Notes: generated from the sequence alone by a model not told the origin. A DNA stretch of 64,000 bases from Siphonodentalium dalli (GCA_032622095.1 CP136062.1:154438875-154502874); one strand, 5' to 3'. Shown: positions 38,301-47,317, numbered from the stretch's first letter. Translations and numbers: made by a program.

Positions 38301-41300
38301 ATTTGATATTTTTCATAGTTTATTGAATTCAAAACAGGATTATCTTACTGGCTTCGTGGACAGATATTAATTGGGAGGATAACCGATTGGGCATAGGATA
38401 ATTTTTATATTTTTCATAGTTTATTGAATTCAAAACATGCAACAAAACGTTTATAACATAATATGTAAATGACAGCACAAAACAATGCAGCACAAGCAAT
38501 GGTATAAAACATATATATATGTACATGTATAAAATAGCTGAAAAAGAATGGTGTTGTTATAGACCCAATTGACAAGTAGAGGGAAATAATGAACTCAAGA
38601 GCTGAAAAATATTTATTCAAAATATAATTTTCATGGTACATGTACAAGGTAAGTTATGTTTATTTTTTGTCTTGATATGGGATGTGATATTCTAATGTTT
38701 ACTCGCCGATCCTTGGAATTTTTGGAATAGATGTTTTTGCTGTACACTTTCGTTTGGTCTGTCCTGGCTTCTTCCCTCCACTTCGTCGCAGTTAAAACAA
38801 TCCTCCGTCCGTCCGTTGTCTGTTGCAGTCTATCGTTTGTCGGTCTGATTTGTCTTAAGAATTTCTCAAAATGTCGTCGCCGAACTTCAGTCGATTTCTG
38901 GTTCCATATATCAGCTGCAACTTTAAATTTACGGAACTGCTCTATGAGTTTGAATTGTCCAAAACCGAAAATACTGCGTTCTAATTCGTCATACTCCCCT
39001 TTAACTACATTGTATATTATTTACACTAATTCCACTAGAGGTTTCGATTTCCACTCAACAGTGATGCATCGTTGATAATCCCGAGAAATCGCGAGTTTGG
39101 AATAACGCCGTTGGACAATTAAAACATCCTCTTTTGCTGGTTGTGGATCTAACACGGTGTAAAATATTTTTTTGTCCTTCCGACGTTTTAGAGAGAATTT
39201 GTCATCCTTTTTCACGACTTCTGTTAAACTACCATTAGATCCTCGAATGAAATAAACAGTCGGCGAACACGATTTGGACTCCCACGCACCACAGTCGTCC
39301 CACCAAACACATTTCTGTCCTCGTGACTTCCTATCGACATTATTTGAATTATCCACTACGAAACACACATCCTCCTTCAATCCAGTTGGAATACTTGGGA
39401 GTGGGGTGACACATGACGAGATAATATCCAGAACATTATTCACACCGATAAACTTACCATCCCGTATTGGATGACCACCACTGGCGATCGCAATTTCGCC
39501 ATTGATCGAGAAATTACTGGCATCAGCAGATGCTGTTGGGTCACCTTTTGGGGAAGAAGTCATGGGACCTAGTAATTTGGGTGGGGAACAAGAATTGCTC
39601 AAATTGGCATTCCTAATCGGGTAGATTGCCGATAAATGTGGTATAGATGAACTAACGCCATGAACATCAGAACAATTTGGCACGTCAACAATGGTTGTTA
39701 CACCATAATCAATAGCATCACATGGTTTAACATTAGACATTGAAATATCATCATGGACAACAATTGAAACATTTGCAGAATCAACAATTGGTTTGTCAAC
39801 ATTAGGAATTGGTTTTGATTTTACAACATTTGAATATGATGGAGAAACATTGATAGAATCCTTTATGGAAATATCATCATGCACAACAATTGAAACATCA
39901 ACAACTGGTTTGACAACATTAGGCATCGGTTTTGATTTTACAACATTTGAATATGATGGAGAAACATTGATAGAATCATCATGAACAACAATTGAAACAT
40001 TTGCAAAAGTTTTTGGTTTCTCTGGAGTTGGTTTTGGCTTGACTGCATTGGCGTATGACATTGTGGGTGACACATTGATGTGCACAGCGTTTATGGTGGA
40101 GTTCTTTCGTTGAAGTAAGATGAAATGGTTTGGATGTAGAACTTGTCGTTTGTGTTGAAGTTGGTTCTGCTCCACATGATTTCGATGGATGGAGACCTCG
40201 CCGTTTTCACTGCGCGTCCGTAAACTTTCCGAGAAAGACTGTCAGACAATGTTGGATTTGACTGTGGCGGACAATAGGACCGAAATCCAACACCAAGGGC
40301 TGCACTCGCTGCATAAAAATGCAATGTTTCTGACCACCTTGACTCTCTGCAAGCTGAACGGAAGAGGCCGAAATAGGGATCATTCACAACACGATGGTCT
40401 TTTATTTTGTCTTGATAGTGAGGTGAGTCTATGTCGTAGTAGAATCTGTTTTCGCCGATCTCAATCACAGTCGAATATGATGATGCTGTTCCTCGACACC
40501 GAACATTCCCAGGGACATGGTCCGGTAGAAACAACTGCCGTCACTGGTAACTTCTAGTGGGTCAAAATCATTCAGAACGACTGGGTGAAAGTACGACAGA
40601 ATCTGAACAGCGGTCACATCAATCGCTCGTGAAGATGGGACTGTAGATGGACTTGACAAGGCAATTCCATAGGTTTGCAGAAGTAAACGTTCTGCCTTGA
40701 CTGCTAGTTCAATCGCATTGATCATGTATGTTCTGACTCGAGGATGCATGGAGTCTGTAAAGAACATATTAAGACTGTTATACATGGAATTAAATTAAAT
40801 ATCTAAACAAACTGTAGGCCAATACTATACATTATTTCCACAATTACACCGATTGAAGATTGTTTACAACTTAAATTAAATTCATATCAATACTGATCGA
40901 GAATACTAATTAAGTATACTCATAAATAATTCACAATAATAAAATGGGACAACGAATTAATATACCGTACTCAATATCTCATTTAAATATACACCACTAC
41001 CGATCCGATGGAAACTTTAAATAATTAATTTATTATTGTGAATTATTTATGAGTATACTTAATTAGTATACTCGATTAATTTTTATTGAGGCTATATATG
41101 ACATTTTATTAAAATGTTTACACAGCCCAAGTATTACGCTATAATTTGTTAATTAGAATTAGAATTAATGCAAATAATCACAAAACCAAATAAATTATTT
41201 CCTAATTTCTTCTGCATAAAACCCGACATTACTATTTGACCAATCAGAACACAGACAAGACCGTTAGAAAAATATACGTCCAATCAAAACACGATGACTT

Positions 41301-44300
41301 AATTAGCCAGATAATAATTATTCAACTAATGCTTCAGAAACATTTTTTATTCAGAAACAAAATGCGATGGATAAACACTTCACCGTTAAAATTGTATATG
41401 GAGAAAGTTTTAATCCACTGTGTTTATGCCACGATTTTACAATGCTATGGATATTAAACACTTTTCCGTTCAAATTGTATGAAGAATGTTTAATCCACTC
41501 TGCGAAGTTTAGTCACCAGTAGGCGTGGTGTTGATTAAATGTAAAATTTAAACAGATGGCTTTATTTATATAGTAAGATAAGCGATCGTGGTAGTTACAT
41601 TTGTATACAAATAAAATGGTATAACATTGAAATTTAATAAAATCTTCGTAAACATTTGCCGTCGTAAAATGTATGTCTATAGAGATGGTAAGGTGTACAC
41701 TAACCTGGCCAATGCCAGCTTTGAATTGGTAATCTCCTTGGTCGTCGAACAAACACTTACGACAGAAGAATGTCAAACTAAAATCTGACGACCAAACGTT
41801 GAACAAGTGTATCCAGGATTTACATCCAGTACACTCGATGCAGTCTTTGAATCATCTCAAACTACACACTCCGCATGGGTATCGTGGATCGGTAAGTCGC
41901 ATATTGAATAATATTAATGAATATGAGTTTGAAAGTCTCAGTGCTCAACTTAAGTATCATGTCTTAGAATCATAAAATGTCACTCACCTATGAGTACCAA
42001 CACTAGTTGATAATTAGTCACAACCATATCACAACAGACATTGCCGAAAAGAATCTTCAAAGAAAACAGATCCTTTTCACAACAGACATTGCCGAAATGA
42101 ATATGCAAAGAGGACAGATCCTTTTCACAACAAACATTGCCGAAATGAATCTTCAAAGAGGACGGATCCTTTTCGCAAAGAAAACACCCAGTCTCGCAAA
42201 CAATGTGATTAATGGTCACCCGTGTAGTTGGGCTGTGTAAACTTACCATTCAGTTACTGATCACTTGTCCTAACTTAAAAAAAAATAATCTTAACATAAC
42301 TTAATTAACTGGATGGTAATTCTTATTTTTTTTTTCATCTAAGGCCAAAAAAAAAAAGGGTTTTGGTTCTCGGGCAATTTTTTTTTCAAATCAATGAGGG
42401 AGGGAGGGTTTTATTTTTATTTTTTATTTTTTTCTGCGCATAGTAAGCATGGACAAAGATACCTTCCTCTGTCTAGTAATAACCAGAAAGGTAGAGGGAA
42501 CTGTTATGCATATAAACTCATTTAGTCTTATATAAAAATGACATTGTACTACCAGTGTATGACTGGGATTACCTAACAATATATAATGCCCCTGACATTA
42601 ACTACTGTTATTGTTGTCTAAAAACTGATAACTCCCCATTCTAATATGTGATCCTGAATTTAGTCCTGTGCCTTTCAATTGTATAAAGTTACAATTAGTG
42701 TAAGTTGTTCACAATGACTAAATGTAAGAAGAGCATGAGGATCAGCTAATCATTTTCTTAATTGTAGTCATCTACTTTATGTTGTAAGCCTGCAATTCAC
42801 TTTTTAATACATTACATGTTAGAGCTCAATGCACACTAATATTCAACACATATCTGCTATGGACATGTTGATTAAATCCCCCAAAAAATTTTTTTTTTTT
42901 TTTTTTTTTTCAATTTTTTTTTTTCGTAAGTTTTTTTGTCGTAACATCGGGCATTGCAATAAAAAGGCCTAATGCGGCCCTTTTTATTCAATGCGGCGGT
43001 GCCTGAGAACCAAAACCTTTTTTTTTTTTGGCCTAAGCTAAACAAAATATATAATTAGATATATAATTTTTAAAAAACAACGCAATATCATATAATATGT
43101 TCACTTATTGATAATATATTAGGCATGCACCCTTCCATTACTACGGGGACCTAAATCAATGCAACAATATATCCAGTAATCCTCTAATTAATATCTTATC
43201 CCGAAGCCAGTAAGATAATCCTCTCGGTAGCCGAGAGGTAGCGTACTGGTCTCTCGTGCTATCGGACCGGGGATCGCAACCTGGTCAGGGTATTCTGACA
43301 AAAATCAGAACTCGGTCAGATACCAAGTTTGTCAGGCTGAAAAGTCTCATTCGAGATCACTGAATCAAGATCCGAATGCAAAATGCCGACTTCCCCCCAT
43401 TACAACACTTGTCCAGGTATGTTGTCGTGGGTGCAGTACGCTGTCCGATCGGGCGCGGACATTAATGGCTGACCCGTGTACACGCCTCGGTGTGTGCACG
43501 TTAAAGAACGCTACTGGAGTCAGCACAGGGTTATAAAGTTACTCGGCCGTGGTAGCACCTGGACCTCCACATAATCCTCATCACATTGAGGGCGATGGAG
43601 TATCAAGTAGATGTAGATGTACTTTCCGGATCAGAAATCACGTAATTTTAGTTAGGCTTCATGATCCTCTAAGTATCACTATGACACCAAGCAAACAAAC
43701 CCATCAGATTTCGGAAATTAATTATAAAAAACAAATTGCAAAGTAACATCTAACATGATCATTTAGTGGTAGCAATCCATTTTATCAGTCAATAAATCAT
43801 GTAGACCTACTACATGTATATATTGCATTACTGCGGGGACCTACGCGAATTGAGTGACCTACGGAGACCTACGCAAATCTAGGGACCTACTGCATAACGC
43901 GTCACCGCAGTCCCTGGGTGTCTTTTTGCCAGAAACCATGCGACAATGACAGTAAGTAACTGTGGCGACACAAAGTCAAACTCAAACTTTCAAAGTGAGT
44001 TACTCAGTTAGTCACTGACTTAAGTTAGTGACAAACTCAACTGCTCAGTCTGAGGTCAACCCACAAATCAACTGTCGACCTGAGCTATATTTACCATGAA
44101 ATTGGGTGACTTGTTTGGAACACATGTCACTGAAATCTTATAAATTGTGGTTCCTGGATTCGACACATGATCTTTAGACTTTACTTAAGATTGAAGTTTT
44201 CGCTCAGTGAGTCACTGAGTGACTGAGTGAGTCAGTGTCAGTCACGTGATTCAAATTCAATCAATCACTGCAACTTGTAAGTTGTATTGTAAGTTTTCTG

Positions 44301-44375
44301 AAACTCGTGCGAGTCTAGAATTGTCTAAATCAGTTCTACTCACTCGTAAGTGTGTTGAGACGTCCATATTTTCAT
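26304..44375 (-). CDS. PRELID3B/slmo: PRELI-domain protein of the PRELID3/slowmo family, complete, six exons
   Basis: Coding exons on the minus strand: 44375-44344, 36461-36293, 35548-35462, 34606-34536, 31155-31053, 26426-26304 (stop TGA at 26306-26304). All five introns are GT-AG; phases are 2, 0, 0, 2, 0 and join without a break into 194 residues, the same length as human PRELID3B. It starts MKIWTSQHTYE, then HPWPTV, KYPNPLNPNVLGVD, LQSHRLLTT, YASEHSTIDP, TLLKQEAVIKVSGVPLSSYL and ends with GREGMEWVIKK plus a diverged tail. In known family members the PRELI/MSF1 domain fills the protein and binds TRIAP1/Mdm35 in the mitochondrial intermembrane space to shuttle phosphatidylserine or related lipids between membranes. 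Donor of exon 3 is GTGCGT, slightly unusual. Intron 1 (7.9 kb) contains the PHD-OTU element; introns 4 and 5 hold satellites and palindromic repeats. The gene is divergent to HYDIN. Confidence 0.95.
26738..27165. mobile_element. Hairpin-spacer-hairpin element (copy 3)
   Basis: Hairpin 26738-26832, spacer with TTTAGTTTCTCTATATCCCC and CAATGGGTGTAATCAC, hairpin 27055-27165. It lies in PRELID3 intron 5 and directly abuts the 43-bp satellite. Confidence 0.8.
27165..28197. repeat. 43-bp satellite, about 24 copies
   Basis: The unit begins TGGATCTGGTTTTAAATGGC and contains GATTATCATGGCAGAC. Copies are more than 90% alike, differing mainly at a few sites (TTTTAAATG or TTGTAAATG; CAGACTATGG or CATACTTTGG). 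The first copies alternate between two variants, hinting at an 86-bp higher-order unit. It lies in PRELID3 intron 5. Confidence 0.95.
28452..28676. mobile_element. Decayed piggyBac-like MITE (family A)
   Basis: Interior words ACTGGGTGGGAGAATCCATT and TCATTGACGAGTAGTTTCTC match family A. Both TTAA termini are altered (TAAAACCTTCC, AAAGGTTTA). Confidence 0.7.
28870..30775. repeat. Composite retrotransposon-like repeat, second copy, GTGAGCTAAAA terminus
   Basis: The left part matches 13770-13930 and the right part 30205-30775 matches 15650-16135. Between them the ~150-bp phrase (GTGACC..ATTTGAACAAAT) recurs. A palindrome of the hairpin family lies at 29695-29800, and its start phrase recurs at 30178-30200, where it is cut off. 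The window thus has two copies of a long composite repeat, here inside PRELID3 intron 5. Confidence 0.6.
32030..32735 (+). repeat. 122-bp tandem repeat (4 copies) in a repeat ending with ACAAACATACAGAC units
   Basis: Copies starting TTTCAAGTCGATAGCTC at 32151, 32272, 32394 and 32516 have a period of 121-122 bp and are GC-rich compared with their surroundings (GCGCATGCGCGAAGC, CGGGCTCGGCGACCCG). The right end runs through GACAAACATACAGACAAACA to a GATAGATAGATTA tail. Overlapping translations on both strands are repeat artefacts. The whole looks like an interspersed repeat of unassigned class. Confidence 0.75.
32847..33275 (+). CDS. Hypothetical protein, 142 residues, unrecognised
   Basis: An open frame from ATG 32847 to TGA. 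A second ATG at 33009 (MAKVYLCAVVISENKTIRKQ) begins the better-looking, charged and mixed part, with VYPEITVRELFSFVEDDALI and EIEEPDVPVSTLSS. The first 54 residues are Cys/Arg/Ser-rich and may be untranslated. Codon use is less AT-biased than the flanks. It lies inside PRELID3 intron 4 on the opposite strand, between repeats, so it may be cargo of a mobile element or a first exon. No family is recognised and no ribosome or promoter signal decides the start. Confidence 0.35.
   Translation: MLFVVDIESDIRCVCSRGHIVVRDSSDMDMHRLISVIGCDRSCSRSRSHSSNNEMAKVYLCAVVISENKTIRKQLKCVYPEITVRELFSFVEDDALIRRDYFGGLTEQFTEGITEIEEPDVPVSTLSSFGYKYICCLTLSFE
33530..33665. repeat. AT-rich palindrome
   Basis: AAGTATATTTTACATATTAT..ATATAATATAGTGCCA is mirrored by TGGCACTATATTATATTAAA..ATAGTATGTAAAATGTATAT, with arms of about 50 bp and a short loop. 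Confidence 0.65.
34088..34510. mobile_element. Hairpin-spacer-hairpin element (copy 4)
   Basis: Hairpin 34088-34200, spacer with the shared CTTCTGTAAATTGGG and ACTGAACAGAAGGG words, hairpin 34395-34505. It ends within 30 bp of the donor site of PRELID3 exon 4 (exon edge 34536). Confidence 0.8.
35620..35800. repeat. Dispersed repeat fragment shared with 3.7 kb and 23.6 kb
   Basis: Shared words are GATGGTCTATCT, AATATGAATCGA and ACATACAATCAGTTTGGAAC. The class is unknown. It is followed by an AATCGAATC-rich simple stretch at 35820-35910. Confidence 0.5.
36500..36665. repeat. Hairpin plus partial spacer of the hairpin-spacer-hairpin family
   Basis: Palindrome 36505-36603 (GCAGAATGAGGTCCCCAGAG and complement) continues into the spacer start (CTCATCTTCTGGGAAGTATC) and then breaks off. 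It lies 40 bp upstream of PRELID3 exon 2 on the gene's strand. Confidence 0.75.
36857..36992. mobile_element. Truncated double-hairpin TTAA MITE (family B)
   Basis: It starts TTAACCCTTTTATGACGGGA, retains the first hairpin (36900-36975) and stops after the spacer start TTCAATGTAAATAT. Confidence 0.75.
37631..37968. mobile_element. Palindromic insert in the left arm of the 6.4 kb element
   Basis: The arms match: AACAACCGGAATTTTGTTTA..GTCGTCTGCTATTAATATT against AATATTAATAGCAGACGAC..TAAACAAAATTCCTGTTGTT, then GATCCTGGGTGT. The AGACACCC..AGGATCTC phrase is repeated three times at the left. The segment is absent from the matching place in the right arm. Confidence 0.7.
38227..38437. repeat. ~110-bp direct duplication
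   Basis: GGATTATCTTACTGGCTTCG begins at 38225 and again at 38336. Both copies end in TTCATAGTTTATTGAATTC followed by AAAACA. This is a recent tandem duplication inside the left arm region. Confidence 0.85.
39021..41897 (-). pseudogene. PHD finger plus OTU-like cysteine protease gene, broken
   Basis: The upstream exon (about 41897-41705, donor GTTAGT) encodes a PHD-like finger: PCGVC, CIECTGCKSWIH, FFCRKC, with seven of eight ligands visible and an in-frame TGA at 41854-41852. The next exon begins after acceptor TTCTTTACAG at 40757. It gives an OTU-type core: VTSDGSCFYRTMSLGMFG with the catalytic-type Cys codon at 40533-40531, then a one-base shift near 40475 and the segment IEIGENRFYYDID. 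A second shift near 40175 is followed by HPNHFILL, the expected His at 40127-40125. The last frame runs to 39021. It has a Thr/Val/Ser-rich linker with two near-identical ~37-residue repeats (INVSPSYSNVVKSKP) and a C-terminal module CVWWDDCGAWESKSC..RDYQRCITVEW. OTU proteins are deubiquitinases; here the role is unknown. The two shifts and the stop argue for a dead copy or poor base calls. Confidence 0.7.
40898..41075. repeat. AT-rich palindrome with ~48-bp arms
   Basis: GAGAATACTAATTAAGTATA..CTCATAAATAATTCACAATA is mirrored by TATTGTGAATTATTTATGAG..TATACTTAATTAGTATACTC. It lies in the putative intron between the PHD and OTU exons. Confidence 0.85.
42030..42180. repeat. 54-bp tandem repeat, three copies
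   Basis: The unit TTTCACAACAGACATTGCCG, then AAATGAAT.TGCAAAGAGGAC, repeats with period 54 (18 codons). Because the period is a multiple of three, both strands stay open (77 and 89 residues), but the frames have no other support. Confidence 0.8.
42340..43036. mobile_element. PIF/Harbinger-like MITE, TAA target duplication
   Basis: The element 42343-43033 starts GGCCAAAAAAAAAAAAGGG, then TTTTGGTTCTCGGGCA, and ends with the complement (TGCCTGAGAACCAAAACC, poly-T, GGCC). TAA flanks both sides (42340-42342, 43034-43036), the 3-bp duplication expected of PIF/Harbinger. The interior is rich in T homopolymers (42888-42930). It is nested in the 6.4 kb element. Confidence 0.78.
43221..43617 (+). mobile_element. 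tRNA-derived SINE inserted in the right arm of the 6.4 kb element
   Basis: The head contains a pol III A-box-like GTAGCCGAGAGGTAGCG at 43227 and a B-box-like GGGGATCGCAACC at about 43270. The body has GTGTGCACGTTAAAGAACGC, a phrase seen in several marine-invertebrate SINEs. The corresponding site in the left arm (complement of 38205-38235) is uninterrupted, which shows that it inserted after the arms formed. The word ATAATCCTC at the left edge and near 43571 may be a decayed target duplication. Confidence 0.75.
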
Positions 44376-45200
44376 CTTCAACTCATTCGATTAAACATAT
44401 ATACACATGTAATTTACGAAAGTCTGCGAAAGAATGGAACTTTGGAAGTCTGATGCACACAACGTGATAGTGATAGGTGACCTCGGGGAATGTGACCTAC
44501 TTTCGATTATTACGTCACTAGCGCAAATTTCGTCATGGCGATCGATTCGGACGTTTATTAAATTTTCGGCCAAAACTTCTGTAGTGCTACCATTACTTGT
44601 AAACATTTCACCAAAAATTTAATGTTCAGTTATCAATCGGTCTTTATAGTAGATACATGAAATGAACTATCAGAATTCATTATATTGGACATTATATCTT
44701 TTTACTTGGTTCAGATATTAATTGGTCGAATCTGATTGGACGGGCGATAATTGACTTGCCACACCTCGCGTAGGAAACCCCGGAACTATATTCTTTAAAT
44801 TAGTCACTATTATATCTACGAAAAAATGAATTTTTTGATAGACAATTGTTAATTTCGTTCTGTATAACGTGTCTATTCTACTTAATCGTGTGTGGAAAGT
44901 ATTGAGTGAGTTAACATTAATTTCTTGTACGTGCGACCACACGCAGGACCGATATATATTACAAAGAAGTTGATTGGAAGATGTAAGTTTTCCTGCTACA
45001 AATCAACCAATCGTAGAGTGCATTACTTAATTACGCAGAAATAAGCTATTGTCATGGAGACGTTACCAACATGGCGACAGCGATGTTGCTGAAATGATGG
45101 AACGCTGGTGATTTTCAAATTAATGTTAGCGATTTATAGTCGCTCTGATATTATTACAGGAATTCTTTGAGATCAGGTAATCTCCGTGACTATGAGCATC
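44376..45200. promoter_or_regulatory. Divergent promoter region between PRELID3 and HYDIN (inferred)
   Basis: It lies directly upstream of the PRELID3 ATG (44375) and upstream of the first recognised HYDIN exon. It holds an AACATGGCGACAG word at 45068 resembling a YY1-type initiator element, followed by a short ATG-TGA frame and a usable donor CAGGTAATC at 45176-45184 that could end a HYDIN 5' UTR exon. Just inside PRELID3 intron 1, 44195-44250 has several TGAGTCA/TGAGTGA words and a GTCACGTGA E-box-like word. No experimental signal is available from sequence alone. Confidence 0.35.
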
Positions 45201-45454
45201 GAATGCGACTTAGTAATACTGTACAGCATGATCAATCATGGAAGTGGAAGGCCTCCTGTCGAGTCGATATTAACCAAATCATCATTTTCGTAATTTGATT
45301 TTAGGCCCTATTTAGTATTTATTTATTTGTTATTACCGTATTATTACATGTATTGTCGTCGAGTGGCAGTCATGTTAGAACGCTGTCGCCAGAACTTGAA
45401 TTATAATTTCTGACAATTCTTAATATTTAATATCTCATTACTGGCTACTGCGCA

Positions 45455-46177
45455 GATTCCGCGATAAATATTTATTTTAGTCCCTGTCACTACTCGTCTC
45501 TAGTCTCTAGGACTAGACGTCTAGAGTAGAGACAGTAGAGTCGACTGTCTACAGTCTAGTGAGTAGTGTCACTGTCATCAAAATCATTGTCGTAAGCGAC
45601 CGAACGCGAAAGCAATTCTGGGTCAAGGTCCCCCTGCGTAACACTCACACTGAATTAATACACGATCCAATGTGACGGTTGTCTCTGTTATCACTATCAG
45701 GGACACCACGTCCACGGGCCGTACACGTTTCTTCACAATGAGAATTGAGATACCGGTAGAGTATTACAAACGATTCATGCACGAAACAATGTTTTTATTC
45801 CAATTAAATCAATGGCAATATACAGTAGAAATATATATATTGTGTTAATTAATCCAGCATGAGTGTTACCACAGTTACTGGACATAAAGATTAAAGTCCC
45901 AAAAATAAGGGTTTTATCGAGTTTATAACTCGGTATCATTATTAAGAAGGATACCGAGTTATAAACTCGATAAAACCCTTATTTTTGGGACTTTATGTCC
46001 AGTTACTCCAGTAACTGTGGTGTTACGCAGGGGGGAGCTTGACCAGTTTTGCAAACCGGCTGCGGGAAGTTATAGTTATACTTTTGGCCATCGACCAATC
46101 AGAATTGCTTCCGCGTTTGGTCGCTTACGACAATGATTTTCGTAACAGGGAATAAAATAAATATTTATCGCGGAATC
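45455..46177. mobile_element. Nested inverted-repeat element with interior perfect hairpin
   Basis: Outer ends GATTCCGCGATAAATATTTA and complement; further mirrored blocks CATTGTCGTAAGCGACC, GCAATTCTG, CCCCCTGCGTAACAC and CCACAGTTACTGGA. A simple CTAG/GTCTCTAG-rich stretch (45488-45560) interrupts the left arm. The centre is a separate perfect palindrome (45893-45994). Confidence 0.8.
45893..45994. repeat. Perfect 45-bp-arm palindrome, 12-bp loop
   Basis: AAAGTCCCAAAAATAAGGG..CTCGGTATC (45893-45937) pairs base for base with 45950-45994. A fragment of one arm (TTGGGACTTTATGTCCA) recurs at 37552-37568, just outside the 6.4 kb element, so this is a mobile hairpin family. Confidence 0.93.
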
Positions 46178-46259
46178 GGGTCTCAAAAGTTACATAAATA
46201 ATGTAATCTCGTGCAGGGAACTTCACGTATTGATGAATAAATCATTAACAGGTATTAAC

Positions 46260-46470
46260 AAAGAAATACATTCCCCGCATTATTTTTTCGACTTTATAAG
46301 GTTTCCTGTCAAAAAAAGTTCCTGGGTTTTGTACTGCTGGAATATGATCTCTATATACGGGTGTCAGCATGAGTAGAGATTCATGGCATGATCTACATTA
46401 GGTCAACATGACCGCTTGAAAACCGCACAGATTGCTGCTTCCAGTGTACGCACTACGTTCATGACTGAAC
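46260..46470. repeat. Dispersed repeat also seen at 17.0 and 57.0 kb
   Basis: The phrase TGGAATATGATCTCTAT..AGATTCATGGC.TGATCTACAT is uninterrupted here. At 57.1-57.5 kb the same phrase is split by a family C TTAA element, and at 17035-17065 only the first half is present. Confidence 0.6.
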
Positions 46471-46502
46471 TAGATCTACATGAGTGTCAAATCACATCTT
46501 AA

Positions 46503-46843
46503 TACCCCGCTGGACAAAACAAGTGTCCATTGGCGCCGCGGTGTCAGAGTTTGTAACTGCAGTTGAGCACCGCGGCCGAACGGCAAGTACACCGTGGCCC
46601 AACAGCAAGTACACTGCGGCCGAACGGCATGTACACCGTGGTTAGATTTCTGGTTTGTATTGTCTTTTTTCAGTTTAATGAACGTACATGTACACTGTGG
46701 CAACTACACCATGGCCGAACGGCAAGTACACCGTGGCCCAACTGTAGTTAGCCGATGGAGCCGCGGTGTATTTGCATTTCAGCCGCGGTGGCAACGCTAA
46801 CTGCACCACGGTTATGTGGACACTTGTTTTGTCAAGCAGGGTA
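46503..46843. mobile_element. TA-flanked MITE rich in CACCGTGGCC words
   Basis: TA|CCCCGCTGGACAAAACAAG is mirrored by GACAAAACAAGTGTCCA-type sequence and AAGCAGGG|TA. TA duplication suggests the Tc1/mariner group. The interior repeats GGCCGAACGGCAAGTACACC about four times and is GC-rich compared with the flanks. Confidence 0.78.
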
Positions 46844-47247
46844 GTTTGATTGTTGAATGCAAAGAACCTTTATACCTACATTAAGTTACCATAACTTCAT
46901 AAGTTGCATAACATGCATGTACTTCATAAGCACAAGACAACCGGGCAAATATTTTGACGTCTCATTTCCTATTGACCAATCAACCCAATCATATTTAGTC
47001 TTATGTTATTAATTTGTTTATTGTTATTATGTATGATTATTCTGCTGTAAAAGGCTTTATGATTAACAATAACACATTAAACTATTCTATTCTATTCACG
47101 TCGGTCACACTCAGTCATTCCTCGGCCATCATTATCATCAACTTAAGACATTTATTGCATTAACATGATTAACTTCATTAACTTAGTTCTAAAGGGAAGT
47201 TATATAACGGTACATGTAGGATTGTAGGCATTATATTATTATATTAA

Positions 47248-47317
47248 ATATTAGCCCTAGTAGGGCTTTATACATGTACCCTAGGATACACACATGTACT
47301 AGGGCTAATAATATTTA
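47248..47317. repeat. Short hairpin
   Basis: AAATATTAGCCCTAGTA is mirrored by TACTAGGGCTAATAATATTT around a 35-bp loop. Confidence 0.7.

Larger units (their letters stand above)
37594..43950 (-). mobile_element. 6.4 kb inverted-repeat element carrying a PHD-OTU gene, in PRELID3 intron 1
   Basis: The left end GTCATTGTCGCATGGTTTCT (37594) is mirrored exactly by the right end at 43950. The inverted similarity continues inward for several hundred bases: GTAGGTCCCTAGATTTGCGT, GTAGGTCACTCAATTCGCG, ATGGGTTTGTTTGCTT, TTACGTGATTTCTGATCCGG. GTAGGTC-type words repeat about five times below each end. Each arm has its own later insertion: 37631-37968 in the left (a palindromic insert) and about 43225-43617 in the right (a SINE). 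The only gene is a broken minus-strand PHD/OTU frame; no transposase is seen. A 10-base near-match, CAGTAAGTTA at 37574 and CAGTAAGTAA at 43950, flanks it, but a clean target duplication is not proven. Confidence 0.8.

Noticed and set aside
42007-42249. Frames of 77 (plus) and 89 (minus) residues
   Set aside because: The 54-bp tandem repeat has a period divisible by three, which keeps both strands open; no other coding evidence.
43221-43300. A functional tRNA gene
   Set aside because: Only A-box- and B-box-like words are present; the body continues as a SINE and no cloverleaf with a clean anticodon arm could be drawn.
37574-43960. A 10-bp target duplication CAGTAAGTTA/CAGTAAGTAA for the PHD-OTU element
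   Set aside because: The left copy lies about 10 bp outside the inverted-repeat end and the words are not identical, so I do not claim it as the target site.
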